NCBI GenBank assembly: GCA_027704905.1
Contig: CM051019.1
Location: forward strand, 21,655,495 to 21,719,494
Direction of reading: 5' to 3'
Origin: Muraenolepis orangiensis
Taxonomy: Eukaryota; Chordata; Actinopteri; Gadiformes; Muraenolepididae
Length of the DNA: 64,000 bases
Both the position numbers and the translations under genes were made by a program. A model generated the notes under the pieces. That model was not told where the DNA came from. It searched no databases and saw nothing but the letters and a program-made list of their open reading frames with translations. Positions 42,871 to 52,955 of this stretch are shown here, in pieces (position 1 is the stretch's first letter; every line of letters starts with the position of its first letter).

Positions 42871-43395
42871 GTCCTGCTTGATCCATTTTTCCAACAAAAC
42901 CTTCAGAAGCCATCCCCTTTTATCTGCTTTCCATGAGTAATGAAGCCAAACTCAGATCACCTGGGTAGGCCCTCAGCTGTAAACTGCACTCAGCTGTTTG
43001 GAATTATTTAATTTTATTGTCAATATTTTTAGATAATTTTCCATAGATTTCAATGTGGCTGCAGCAGAAATTGACTTTTTTTTCCATCATTCTGTTTTGA
43101 TTGTGTTTTTAACTGTTTTGAACAAAGTGTGTTAGCATTTGAAAAATGTGCTGCAAAAAAAGTGTAGTGTTTTGGAGGCTGTAGACTGTGACTGAGAAAG
43201 GAGTTCATGAGTTTTGGTAACTGTAGTCATTGAATGCATTTTGTGTGAAAGCAATGAAAAATGAACCACAGTTTCGACCGCATAGACTTCTGTTTCGCTG
43301 ACTGTGTGAAGAGTTTTGAAAAAGTGACTTCTGTATTGAACAATGCGTGTTGGCAATTGAAAAAAACTAATGAGCTGTCCTATAGAACGATCAAA

Positions 43396-44311
43396 TTAAG
43401 TAAACTCTGGGGTGTGACTTGTTGCTTCTCCCGGAGCACAGTCTTTCCCATGGATGAACGCTTCATCCAGATGACAACATCCCTTTGCTTTGACTTTGCT
43501 GTCCATTTTGTCATTGATGCCAGAGAATAGACACTTTGTGCCCCAAGATTGAGTGTGTGCAAAACAACCTAGCTTTATGAAATGTAGCCTTTCTATGGCC
43601 ACATCCATGTTCGCTGCATTATCAACAGTCACAGCCTCTATTTTATTGATGATGCCAAATTCCTGCAGAATTTCACCAATTTCTTCAGCCACCACTTGTC
43701 CAGTTTGGGGTGTGTAGACTGCTTTTGTTTTTAGAACTTTCATCATCAATTAATAATCAATTAATTTGTTAAGCTATCTCTGGAGGGAGGTGTGTACTTC
43801 GGATTTAGGGCCTTGGTCATTTCCCTGAAAAAAAAAGATCCAACATAACAGTACCTGTTACTGTACAAGTACCCTACCATCGTCCAATTTATTTTTTTAA
43901 CCTTGCATACATAAATGACGGAGATTCAACAACCGAGAATGGATGCAGTCCTTTTAAAACAAATGTTGTTACCGCTCTGTGACACTCCTCCGTTGTTTTT
44001 TTTCCTGGGTCAGCTTTCCCTTTAATGCCAAAGAGAACGGTGTGTCGCGGCTAGTTGGACCTGGCCATACTGGACATGCCATCGGGGTGCTACTACTGCT
44101 GGCTGTTGATGCCATACTCGGGCTCGGAGACCGCAAGCCATCAAAGACGCTACATTCTTTGATTTGGATGCCGTGCTGTCTCAAATGTTTACTTAAATTT
44201 GAGGTGCAACCTGACTTACAACTTATAAATGTTCCACAGGTATTGCACTGTGCCTTGGAGTTTTCTTCTTTGGTGTAGTGAAGCCACACTTAAGAGCGTT
44301 TACCGCGGTCC
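43396..44311 (-). pseudogene. hAT-B transposase, N-terminal and catalytic pieces
   Basis: Start MDRGKRS at 44311, an early stop, then VWLHYTKEENSKAQCNTCGT and KSGCTSNLSKHLRQHG (BED finger). After a deletion near 43750: KTKAVYTPQTGQVVAEEI, EAVTVDNAANMDVAIERLHF, LGCFAH, a frameshift at HTLNLGAQ, then VVIWMKRSSMGKTVLREKQQ, which continues at 32209 with TRWNSLYLM. Confidence 0.8.
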
Positions 44312-45057
44312 ATCTTTAGTGTTCTGACGTGAGCCGTGCACGTGCGATCTAAACATAAACAGATCACACGCTGCTGTCCCGTTGATGCATGACGTAGTCA
44401 CGTTACGATACAGGGGTGCGTTTCCCGAAGCCTTCTTAACGCTACGTCGTTCGTAAGTTATACCTTAAGCTGTACCTTAACGTTTCGCCGTGTTTCCCGA
44501 AACGTTCTTGGCTAAGTATACCTTCCGTAAGTGACACTTTCGTAAGGTAGGTCTGGACCTCTCTTAACTATACCTTAGCGATGTTGTCCGCTCACTCCGC
44601 TAGTGGCCACCACTTGCGACCCGCAAGCCTCTGAAATCAGCTGTTGACCTAGTTTCATTTCAATCTGTGAATCAATATGTACACTTATAATTCTACAGTT
44701 GTAGTTCATAACGGTAATAATATACAACAAAAATACCACATTAATGGGAATGTTTTCATGCAGAAATTGTACATTGGATACATTTAGCACTTTATTGAAC
44801 ATGAAATCGCCTCTTAAATAATCTATATCCCAAAATGACATCAGCTGGCAAACAATTAGGGGCTAAATGAGTAGGAGTCAATATATAGGGAGTTATGACG
44901 GTGACTGGTAAGGCAAAACTATGGCAGCGAATCAACGTATTGTCGTACTAAACCAAAGACGGCGCCGTCCACGGAGCCATTTAGTCTATGTGCACAACTA
45001 CATAAGGCAACATTTCTGTCCTCTGGACATATAAAAATATAACACACAACATTCGAC

Positions 45058-45112
45058 TAAGTCGCTTTGGATAAAAGCGTCTGCTTAATGAGTAAATGTA
45101 AATGTCATGTAA
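45058..45112 (+). repeat. Fish SINE/MITE tail motif
   Basis: 'GTCGCTTTGGATAAAAGCGT' then 'CTGCTTAATGAGTAAATGTA', a motif very common in fish; the inverted version is at 50015-50070. Confidence 0.6.
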
Positions 45113-45651
45113 ATGTGTACACCAACATGAATAGGCTTACCTTGACCTGGAAATATAATCGGAACTGAAATGGTCGGCCTCTGAAATTTGGCCTTGGCCA
45201 AGGCATATTGGAGCCCCATTATATCCAGTTTGGCCTTCTTTATCTCCAGCGCAGCCCGTGCTAAATGGTCGATGCCCCCCGAGATTCCCTTGGAGGCTGG
45301 CTCCCCTAATATTGCCAACGCCTTTTCCTCGCAGGGGGCGAGTGGCTGCTCGGAACTGGGCCCACCACCCGTCCTCTCCCGGTCTCTCCGGACTGCAGCT
45401 CCTCTTGACTTTGCCAAGCTGGCAAAATCGTGCCACTTCTTCCGAATAACCTCCCACTCCCTCTGTGGACCTGAGCTTGAGGCTACCATCTTCATGGCGA
45501 TGTTTGCCCATAAATCCTTTTTCGTCTTATTTGTCACTGTGGTCCTAAAACTCGAAAACAGTGCCAGCATGTGCCACTCATCCAGCATGACCTCCATCTC
45601 CACATTGGTGAAGCTGGCGGACCGCTTTTTGCGCTGTTTTTGCCCTGACAT
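45085..45651 (-). CDS. Harbinger Myb-like DNA-binding protein, intact frame
   Basis: 188 codons from MSGQKQRKKRSASFTNVEME. Myb/SANT-like domain: FRTTVTNKTKKDLWANIAMK, EWEVIRKKWHDFASLAKSRG. A C-terminal helix (HLARAALEIKKAKLDIMGLQ) is present, unlike in the copy at 10844. The last ~20 residues (HVGVHIYMTFTFTH) run into the SINE-like tail and are probably not original. Its partner transposase is almost entirely deleted here. Confidence 0.7.
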   Translation of the reverse strand: MSGQKQRKKRSASFTNVEMEVMLDEWHMLALFSSFRTTVTNKTKKDLWANIAMKMVASSSGPQREWEVIRKKWHDFASLAKSRGAAVRRDRERTGGGPSSEQPLAPCEEKALAILGEPASKGISGGIDHLARAALEIKKAKLDIMGLQYALAKAKFQRPTISVPIIFPGQGKPIHVGVHIYMTFTFTH

Positions 45652-45888
45652 ATCTCATGTTACATATCTAATGTTACATATCTAATGTTCATTTCTTGTT
45701 GGTGCGCTTTTATTGAAATTGTCAGCCAATCAGAGAGAATTGTGAATTACACCAGTTATGTGATGGGGCTGCTGGTTAATCAACCCTAATTGCAAAGTTA
45801 TTCAAGGCACCATGACAATGATATAAAAAAGATTTAAATCAACCTTTTCTTGCCAAATAAGGTGTACTGGTAGGTGGCGTAATTTGCT

Positions 45889-45964
45889 GAGGTGGTGTAG
45901 CGGGAAGAGGCTTGATATCACAATCTGAGGTGGTGTAGCGGGAAGAGGCTTGATATCACAATCT
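45889..45964 (+). repeat. 38-bp direct repeat, two copies
   Basis: GAGGTGGTGTAGCGGGAAGA and the next 18 bases occur twice in tandem, followed by a third partial copy. The TGGTGTAGCGG / GGCTCGTGTCACC pattern is faintly tRNA-like. Confidence 0.85.
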
Positions 45965-46662
45965 GAGGTGGCGGGCTCGTGTCACCTTTAGGCAATCACT
46001 ATATTTACGGTTTGATAATTGAGTTTAAGTTTTAAATTCTATGAATATGTTCTCAGTCATGATAAATGCAATATTTTTTAGTATTCCTGCAGTGTTTTAT
46101 TGATGAAGAACACCACATCCTCTCATAACGCGGTGAAGCAGTCGCTACATGCACTGTACATTTTTTTGAGTTGATCAACTCAAAAATCTCAAGTTCTCAG
46201 AACTCAAAAGTTTTGGTTAGGTGCTACTTGACTAATTTAAGTTACTATGACTTAAAGTTGTCAGTTTTCAGAACTCAAAAGTTTTGATTAGGTGCTACTT
46301 GACTAATTTAAGTTACTATGACTTAAAGTTGCCAGTTTTCAAACTTAAAATTTAAAGTTTTCAGAACTCAAAAGTTTTGATTAGCTGCTACTTGACTAAT
46401 TTAAGTTACTACGACTTAAAGTTTTCAGTTTTCTATCCGTGGGAATAAGTTAACAGAACTTAAAAAAATAAGTACACAACCACATTATTTGAACTTAATA
46501 AAAAATAGTTTTATGTACACATAAGTCAAACATAAATACAATAGAATCACTATAATTAAACAACTTTACAACAGTTAAATATGGCAAATAGAAAAGAAAA
46601 ACAAATAGAAAAATAGAAAATAGAATTGAAAAAAATGAACAGTGCACATTGTGTAGTAGGCC

Positions 46663-47650
46663 ATCCATCCATCTTCTCCCGCTTATCCGAAATCGGGTCG
46701 CGGAGGTAGCAGCTCCAGCAGGGGACTCCAAACTTCCCTCTCCCTGGCAACATCGACTAGCTCTGACTGGGGGATCCCGAGGCGTTCCCAGGCCAGTGTG
46801 GAGATGTAATCACCCCACCTGTACCTCGGTCTGCCCCGTGGTCTCCTCCCAGTTGGATGTGCCTGGAAAACCTCCCTCGGGAGGCGACCAGGAAGCATCC
46901 TTACTAGATGCCCGAACCACCTCAACTGGCTCCTTTCTACGCGAGGGAGCAGCGGCTCTACTCCGAGTCTCTCACGAGTGACTGAGCTTCTCACCCTATC
47001 CCTCAGTGAGATACCAGCCACCCTCCTGAGGAAACTCATTTCGGCCGCTTGTATTCGCGATCTCGTCCTTTCGGTCATTACCCATTGCTCATGGCCATAG
47101 GTGAGGGTAGGAACGAAGACTGATCGGTAGATCGAGAGCTTTGCCTTCTGGCTCAGCTCTCTTTTGGTTACAACGGTGCGCCAAAGTGCACCCAATACCG
47201 CTCCCGCTGCACCTATTCTCCTGTCAATCTCACGCTCCATCCTCCCCTCACTCGAGAACAAGACCCCGAGATACTTGAACTCCTTCACTTGGGATAAGGA
47301 CTCCCTCCCTACTTGGAGTAGACAATCCACCGGTTTCCTGCTAAGAACCATGGCCTCAGATTTGGAGGTGCTGATCCTCATCCCAGCCGCTTCACATTCT
47401 GCTGCAAACCGATCCAGTGAGTGCTGAAGGTCACATACTGATGACGCAAACAGGACCACATCATCTGCAAACAGCAGTGATTCAATCCTGAGCCCACCAT
47501 ACTGAAACCCCTCCCCTCCATGACTACGCCTTGAAATCCTGTCCATGAAAATCACAAACAGGATGGGTGACAAAGCGCAGCCCTGGCGGAGGCCAACACC
47601 CACTGAGAACAGGCCTGACTTTGTACCGAGAATCCGGACACAGCTCTTTT
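46663..47650 (-). mobile_element. 5'-truncated Rex3 with 15-bp target duplication
   Basis: ATTGTGTAGTAGGCC flanks it at 46648-46662 and 47651-47665. The (GGAT)n tail is short. The sequence is almost identical to 34360-35350. Confidence 0.92.
46683..47650 (-). pseudogene. Rex3 reverse transcriptase, C-terminal third
   Basis: Open for over 300 codons: GLRQGCALSPILFVIFMDRI, LLFADDVVLFASSVCDLQHS, EIDRRIGAAGAVLGALWRTV, ending LLPPRPDFG. No start and no endonuclease. Confidence 0.9.
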
Positions 47651-47668
47651 ATTGTGTAGTAGGCCTAT

Positions 47669-47893
47669 TGATAAATGTGTAGAAAGAAGGACACCTCAGT
47701 GAGGTATTATTGAAGGCCTTCTGAATCAAAGTTCTTTGCTTTGGTCACAATAATGCCCTAAAAAAATTGCTGTACTACTCTGCAGGTGTTCAGCGTAGTA
47801 CAGCAACTTCTTAAGGCATTATTGTGACAAAGGGAAAGAACTTTGATTCACAATAATAATACCTCACCCCACATCCTTTCTACACATTTATCA
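47669..47893. repeat. Foldback at the 3' end of the SAMD3-like gene
   Basis: The left arm (TGATAAATGTGTAGAAAG..., to about 47780) is the inverted copy of the right arm (about 47795 to 47893, ...CTTTCTACACATTTATCA). Paired blocks include TGAGGTATTATT, AATCAAAGTTCTTT, GTCACAATAATGCC and TTGCTGTACTAC, around a loop of ~15 bases. The right arm holds the last codons, stop and 3' flank of the gene. Confidence 0.88.
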
Positions 47894-49644
47894 TCAAGTC
47901 ATTCTTGAGTGTCTGCAACCTGGGCGACAGTTTACCAGCTTCTAGACCAAGTACAATCTTCTGAACGAATTCAAAAGTGTTGGTCAGCGCTTTAGGATAG
48001 CTGAGGTGTAGTGCATAAATCAGTCCAAACATGACCAGGAAGGCATCACCAAATCTGGGGAGGCTGATCACGATGTCACTTTCGAGGACGACAGAGATTT
48101 TCACAGGCTGGTAGTGAACTGGACTTGTGTCATGGTCACTGATGACAGTAAGGAGGGCCACAGCAACATCGTCAAGCTCTGGCTCATCAGGCTCCTGAAT
48201 GAATGAAAGAGACATACTAATCACAAACTAATCCATAGTTTCTACTAATATAAGAGTTAAATAGAATTTTTTTCCACAATATAGTACTTAATTTATTTTA
48301 TAACGTTTTTTTTGGTTATTGTTGTTGACAAATCATCTCTCCTTATCATTTAAGTACTGCTGGTGCAGCACAAAGCTAAGTATATGGAGTTATGTTTGTA
48401 AGTTGTAAGTAAAAACAGAAGATGCGTGTTCTGGACACAGGAATCAGCCGAGTTACCAGAGAATCTAAGTGGCGGGAGATTGATACTAAGCTCAAGAACA
48501 CATACAGGAAAATGTTTTACTAAACTTCTTATCGCTTTGAACAAAACACCAAGCCAGTTAATTTGTAGTAGGGTGAAATAAAACAGACCATACCTCTCCA
48601 AATCACACAAACTGTATGGATAGACTAAACAAGGGTAAGTCCTAAAACATGTTAGTATTTTGATTAACTGTTCACTTAATATACAGTGGTACTGTTCATT
48701 ATTTAAGGAGACTCACTGTGCAGGTTCTGAAAAATCCAGAGACTTCCTCGTTCAGATACACAGGAAGTGCATGGAGAACAGTGGTGCGCCTGGTGTGGAT
48801 GTCATGGATTTCCTATTAAGATAAAAACGAGTGTATATACTGAAAAGTTTACTGAACAATGCTGATTTTAAACAGTCCAATCAGAACATATGTCCACAAA
48901 TAACCTCTACACATCTTTAATGCAATCAGACAAATAGCAAACACAAAGTGGACTAATTGTAAAATGTAAAAGCTCAAGCTGTATAATAATCTATTCACCT
49001 GTTCATCGTGGATTCGTAACATTTCTGCCAACGCAACTGCTGTGGTCCCAGTTTTGGACACCCAGTTTTGGACGAATAATGGCGGTCAAGCTCTGCGTAG
49101 AAGGTGTTGGGCAGGTTCTGGTTTGTAACCATCTGGAACTCTGCATACACCTACATTTAACAGCATAAGGACAATACATCAACATCAATTAGTCAGTTCA
49201 ACTTGGAGGATCTCTTAAACTTCTATAACGCAGCAAATAGCCGCCAAATGAGTAAGAACCACAACTTTCACTTTAAACCACACAGAATGTGCAATATGTT
49301 AACACAGGAAAAAAATATCCATATTACCACAGACTCTATTTTAAGAGCAGGCCAGGTCCATGAGCTCGTTCACTGGTGGGCAGGAGTTTACTATGGTCTG
49401 TCCGCGCAGGGCAAATGTGGTCTGCATCATCTTGGTAATGAGAGGCAGGTTCTTCAGTCTTCTTCAGTTCTTCAGTAATTGTCTGCCTCAACTGCTGAAT
49501 GATGACTGAAATGTACACACGCAATCAGTATAGAGGCATGGAAGAGGGCTGTGCTGCAGTCTGTAGTGTTTAAATAACTGTATTCTGGAAGTGAAAGAAG
49601 GAGCGCACAACTTACACTGCCAGACCATATCGGAACAAGCCACC
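47880..49644 (-). CDS. SAMD3-like family gene inside the CACTG element (partial, several exons)
   Basis: Exon-like blocks from the 5' side: zinc finger 49509-49644 (MVWQCKLCAPSFTSRIQLFK HYRLQH pattern); 49340-49470 (ITKMMQTTFALRGQTIVNSC PPVNELMDL); 48999-49150 (VYAEFQMVTNQNLPNTFYAE then SKTGTTAVALAEMLRIHDEQ); 48717-48812 (EIHDIHTRRTTVLHALPVYL NEEVSGFFRTC); 47880-48194 (HYQPVKISVVLESDIVISLP, FLVMFGLIYALHLSYPKALT, LSPRLQTLKNDLMIN). GT/AG borders are visible for the last three. This order matches a large fish family usually annotated as sterile alpha motif domain-containing protein 3-like, function unknown. Frame breaks in the second and third blocks suggest decay. Assignment is from memory of the family. 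Confidence 0.65.
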
Positions 49645-50009
49645 TGAAAGGAAAAAAAATGACAGTTTATCATTTTTTACCATTTTTTTACCATCAACAA
49701 CATTCAAACCAGAATTACTTACAACTCAATATAACAAAAAGTTCATTACTTACAAAAACATGACCATGGAATACAGAATACACAATACTGCTGTGCGGTC
49801 GGAAACCCAGGCTGTAAAAGCCAGCTGGCTAGCTAATGACCGGCTAGCCATAAGTTATCCCTTACACGTGTTCTAACCACCATGAATGGAAGGAAACCAC
49901 GTGCTCGAAATTTTAACACCGTTTTGGGCTTCGGTTTGGTTTAGATAGCGAGCAAGTTAGTAACCAGAGTTAGCTCTTAAAAACAAGATTCATTTTCCCA
50001 TAACCTGAA

Positions 50010-50075
50010 TACATTTACATTACATTTAGGCATTTGTCAGACGCTTTTATCCAAAGCGACTTACAAAGAGTACAA
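50010..50075 (-). repeat. Fish SINE/MITE tail motif, inverted
   Basis: 'ACATTTAGGCATTTGTCAGA' then 'CGCTTTTATCCAAAGCGACT', the common fish motif also at 45058. Confidence 0.65.
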
Positions 50076-50314
50076 TTGTTGAAGACAGCAATATATCTCC
50101 GTGGTGCATAAAGATAAGAAAAAGAGTAGGTTTCAAGCATTCCTGCTTCCTGCTGAATAGTGCAACGTTACATGAGCCTTACACATGTGCTCTGCACTAC
50201 ACCAACATGCGAGACTAGCGATAACAATTGAGCGAAATTATATTTTTAAGTCAGGTAGATTAAATGAGCAGAAATAACTAACTATAATTGGTATAATGTA
50301 TGTGATGTATCTAT

Positions 50315-51385
50315 TAGGGATGGGACGATCACGTTTTTTGTCACCGATCACCGATCACAATGAGAAATATCTGCCCCACCGATCACCGATTTAAAAAAAA
50401 AAATGTTTTTTGCAGCTATAGCGGTCTACAGTGTATTGCTGCTATAGCAGTCTATTATAGCAGGGGTTCCCAACCGCCGGGCCGTGGAGGTGTTACTGCC
50501 GGGCGGCGAAACAGCTGTGTGTTTATCATCATATTTGACTCAAATAATTTGAGTATAGGTGAACGGCGGGCGGTATAATCTATATATAGAGATGATATAT
50601 ATAGTATAATCTATATATATAGATTATATAGCGGTATAATCTATATATATATATAGATTAAATATATATCGCGGCATAACGAGAGACTTTCAGTTACACG
50701 CGCTACTAAAGAGACTACGCGCTAGTGACGTGTCGGTCGCGAACGAGCCGGGGTTTGTGTTACGGGCGCTCCGCGTACATGCGCGTTTATACTGAAATCG
50801 AGCCCTGCCGTTTTGTTAGGGGTGTGTGTTGACACACACTTTGACAACCGGTCCACGAAAATTGACAACCGGTCCGCGAGATTTTTTTCATGTATCTGCC
50901 GGTCCGTGGCACAAAAAAGGGTGGGAACCCCTGTATTATAGAACAGTTTCATCCATCATGCATTCCTGGGGTTCTCGTTCTCCACGGTCAGTTTAACAAA
51001 CTCGCCATGCTGCGCTGGGTGATGGGTTTTCAGGTGTCTTATTCAATTTGTCTTGTTGAAATTTTTTACCTTGCTTCCTCCACGAGATATTTTCTCTTTG
51101 CACACATTACAGAAGGCAAATGTTACATCTGTATCACACACTTTGAAGAAACTCCACACTGCAGACACCGCTGACATTGAGGCAGGGCGAGTATCACTCT
51201 GTTTAGAAAAGAGGCGGGCCCCACGTGTTTTACTCGCTGGTAAAGAGATGAGCTCGCGTGTTTCTCACGTGCAGGATCGGCTATGAAATCGGCAACATTA
51301 AAGAAAGATCGGCATTCTCCGATTGCGCATTTTTCTTAAAAATCGGCCGATAATGATCGGAAGCCGATCGATCGTCCCACCTCTA
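50315..51385 (-). mobile_element. hAT element remnant with perfect 8-bp target duplication
   Basis: GTATCTAT at 50307-50314 and 51386-51393. Ends TAGGGATGGGACGATC and GATCGTCCCACCTCTA. Between 51180 and 50950 the minus strand reads CNVCKEKISRGGSKVKNFNK and TNLIRHLKTHHP, a BED zinc finger, so this is a deletion derivative of a ZBED-type hAT. AT-rich inverted repeats lie at 50575-50670 inside the nested element. Confidence 0.9.
50461..50933. mobile_element. hAT MITE nested in the previous hAT, perfect 8-bp target duplication
   Basis: TATTATAG at 50453-50460 and 50934-50941. Ends CAGGGGTTCCCAACCG and GGGTGGGAACCCCTG; 'GGTCCGTGGCAC' and 'CCGGGCCGTGG' near the ends are typical Charlie-like motifs. 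It contains (TA)n palindromes at 50575-50670. Confidence 0.92.
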
Positions 51386-51444
51386 GTATCTATTAATTAA
51401 TACTGAAAGTAACTTACCATGCACCTTGGACAAGATCTTGGAGT

Positions 51445-51640
51445 TCTTCAACGCGGTTGGGGGGAGGAGAGCAAATGATCGTGGTGGAGGGGGGTGGAGT
51501 GGGGGAGGGGGGTGGAGCGAATCAAATGGGGGTGGGGGGTGGGTTGAAACCGCCTGTCAAGGGGAGAGGGGGGAGGGGCGTGTTGCTGAAACAGTTCATG
51601 GAGGGGGGTGTTGCTGAAACATCGTCTGACCCTCAAGGGG
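51445..51640 (+). repeat. G-rich low-complexity tract
   Basis: Repeated GGGGG-A/T runs over ~200 bases on the plus strand, with several clusters able to form G-quadruplexes. No coding meaning in the glycine-rich frames. Confidence 0.8.
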
Positions 51641-52445
51641 GGCGACTAGACCAATGTGTGCGTTCATGCAGCGTTTCCGCTGGTAAGGTTTCCACGGCTA
51701 AAACCTTGCCGCCACACCATACATTTGATAATAAAGAATAGGGCTGTCAAGGTTAATGCGTTACTAACGCGTCGCCGTTAACGCCCCCCCGTTCGGACCT
51801 GAAGTCCCGCCGCCACCCTCCCCCCCACCCCCACCGCTGGCCATCGCGACCTGAATCCCCCCCCGTCTGACACCCATGAGATCAATTCCACAGGAATCAC
51901 TGCTTCCATGAGTATATACCACACACCCAACCCCAGATAAATGCCAGAAGAACCCATGCCTATGTGGATTAAAGACCAAAGATCGTACCTCTTGTCTTGT
52001 GTTCTGACCGACACGAGTGCGAGTGCGCGCGATATACAGAGTCATCATATACAGTCCTTTAAAGTCCTCCCCAATACCCACTATAATGTTACTGACATCA
52101 GACACATGCAGTAATGTTGAAACAATAGAAATCAGTGGAATTTATAATTTTGAATATGTAATTACTTAATTATTTAAATTATTTTATTATTATTATATTA
52201 TATTAATAAAATATTATATTATTATAATTATGATTTAATTATTTAATTCTCGTGCTTAAGTTATGCTTTTAAGTTATGCTTACTTAATACACAAATAGTT
52301 CAAGTTAATCAATCAAGTTAAGTTGCAGTTACTCAAAAAAGGACGACAAGTCACACAAACTCAACATTTTTAAGTTCGTAGAACTTTTTTGAAACTTTGA
52401 GTACACACTACTTAATCTATTTGATTACTTTGAACATTCGGGTTT

Positions 52446-52669
52446 ACAGTGTGGAGTGAATAGTCGATTCTCGAGCCATCGATTTCAACACATTCAGCAC
52501 CATTGTTATGGACAGCATCTACTAACGTTGGACGTAAGAAGGTATACCTTAAGCAGCCTCCTAAGGGATAGTTCGGGGAACTCACTTAGAACAGTAAACA
52601 ACTTTAGTAAGGTATACCTTTCAAGTCTTCGTAACACGCTAAGAGACAACGTTATCGGGAAACGCACCC
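52446..52669. repeat. Harbinger element 2, right terminal part
   Basis: From 52452 it aligns with 13126-13312 (TCGATTCTCGAG, GGTATACCTTAAGC, AACACGCTAAGAGACAACG) with an extra ~30 bases near 52490. Confidence 0.8.
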
Positions 52670-52689
52670 CAGAACGTTATGGTGTGACG

Positions 52690-52901
52690 GGGCCTTTACA
52701 CACACAGCACACAGGTGAACAGGTGATTATTAACAAAGTGCCGCCCATATCCATGTGACCCAACTCGATAAACACAAAGCGATCACGCAATAATAAATTA
52801 TAATATTACAAACGCAGACCAGACCAATACCACAATTCTGAACCATATAAATATAACTACAATATATAATATCCTTAGAAAGTTTATTCATGGCTCATGC
52901 A
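52690..52901 (-). repeat. BEL LTR fragment, third copy
   Basis: Matches the 5' half of the LTR at 18335-18508 (GGTGAACAGGTGATTATTAA, TCACGCAATAA) and ends at 'GCTCATGCA' directly before GTCCA, the same junction as at 22439. So the BEL insertion beside the EB1-like sequence predates the duplication of repeat X. Confidence 0.8.
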
Positions 52902-52955
52902 GTCCATATTTGTCAGAAGAGGTCTGCAATGTATTGTACTTAGATACATACATAA

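Larger units (their letters stand above)
41090..43373 (-). mobile_element. IS630/Tc1-type transposon B, coding half
   Basis: Transposase on the minus strand in three exon-like blocks: helix-turn-helix 42656-42870, middle 42255-42530 and DDE block 41161-42155, separated by spacers with GT/AG borders. Its right end is at 43373 (inverted to 32361). A solo LTR interrupts the DDE block. Confidence 0.65.
32210..43395. mobile_element. 11 kb composite insertion in hAT-B
   Basis: ATCAAA occurs at both edges (32210-32215 and 43390-43395) and the hAT-B transposase resumes on either side. Inside are two IS630-type transposons, a full-length Rex3, a solo LTR, a BED-finger remnant and AAGTTGA-rich repeats. 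Inverted sequences TTTTTTTCAATTGC at 32363 and GCAATTGAAAAAAA at 43353 mark ends of one of the inner transposons. Whether the block entered in one or several steps is not certain. Confidence 0.55.
23892..44412 (-). mobile_element. hAT element 'hAT-B' (ZBED-type), split into four coding pieces by later insertions
   Basis: The left end TAGGGTTGGGTATCGTTTG at 23892 is a common fish hAT terminus. Minus-strand transposase pieces run in order: BED finger and catalytic region 43396-44311; middle 31431-32209; hATC motif 26319-26400; C-terminus 24175-24262. Insertions between them: an 11 kb block (32210-43395), a Gypsy element (26405-31426) and an L2 LINE (24271-26318). The right terminus is not identified; a Harbinger element begins at 44413. 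Several stops and frameshifts also damage the coding pieces. Confidence 0.75.
46152..52451. mobile_element. 6.3 kb CACTG-ended DNA element carrying a SAMD3-like gene
   Basis: Left end CACTGTACAT, right end GTTTACAGTG (inverted CACTGTA). Both subterminal regions (46160-46480 and 52290-52440) consist of AAGTT/AACTT-rich degenerate repeats. Flanks align with the unoccupied sequence at 13119-13131, with TG shared at the junctions. Inside: truncated Rex3, SAMD3-like exons on the minus strand, nested hAT MITEs, G-rich tract. No transposase was seen, so it is probably non-autonomous; CACTA/EnSpm affinity is suggested by the ends only. Confidence 0.7.
44413..52669. mobile_element. Harbinger element 2, carrying the CACTG-ended insertion
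   Basis: Left end GGGGTGCGTTTCCCGAAG, right end TTATCGGGAAACGCACCCC. Without the 6.3 kb insertion it is about 1.96 kb. It contains the start of the transposase (44920-45030, minus strand, 'RRRRPRSHLVYVHNYI'-like) and an intact Myb-like frame. Sequence left and right of the insertion aligns with the single stretch 13022-13312. Confidence 0.75.

Noticed and set aside
33665..42900. Bacterial contamination (IS630-like transposase)
   Set aside because: The two copies have intron-like spacers, are nested with fish LINEs and LTRs, and the superfamily is common in animals.
32210..43395. A single large (Maverick-like) element
   Set aside because: No polymerase, packaging or capsid genes; contents are explained by separate small transposons.
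51457..51741. Glycine-rich frames
   Set aside because: Products of the G-rich low-complexity tract.
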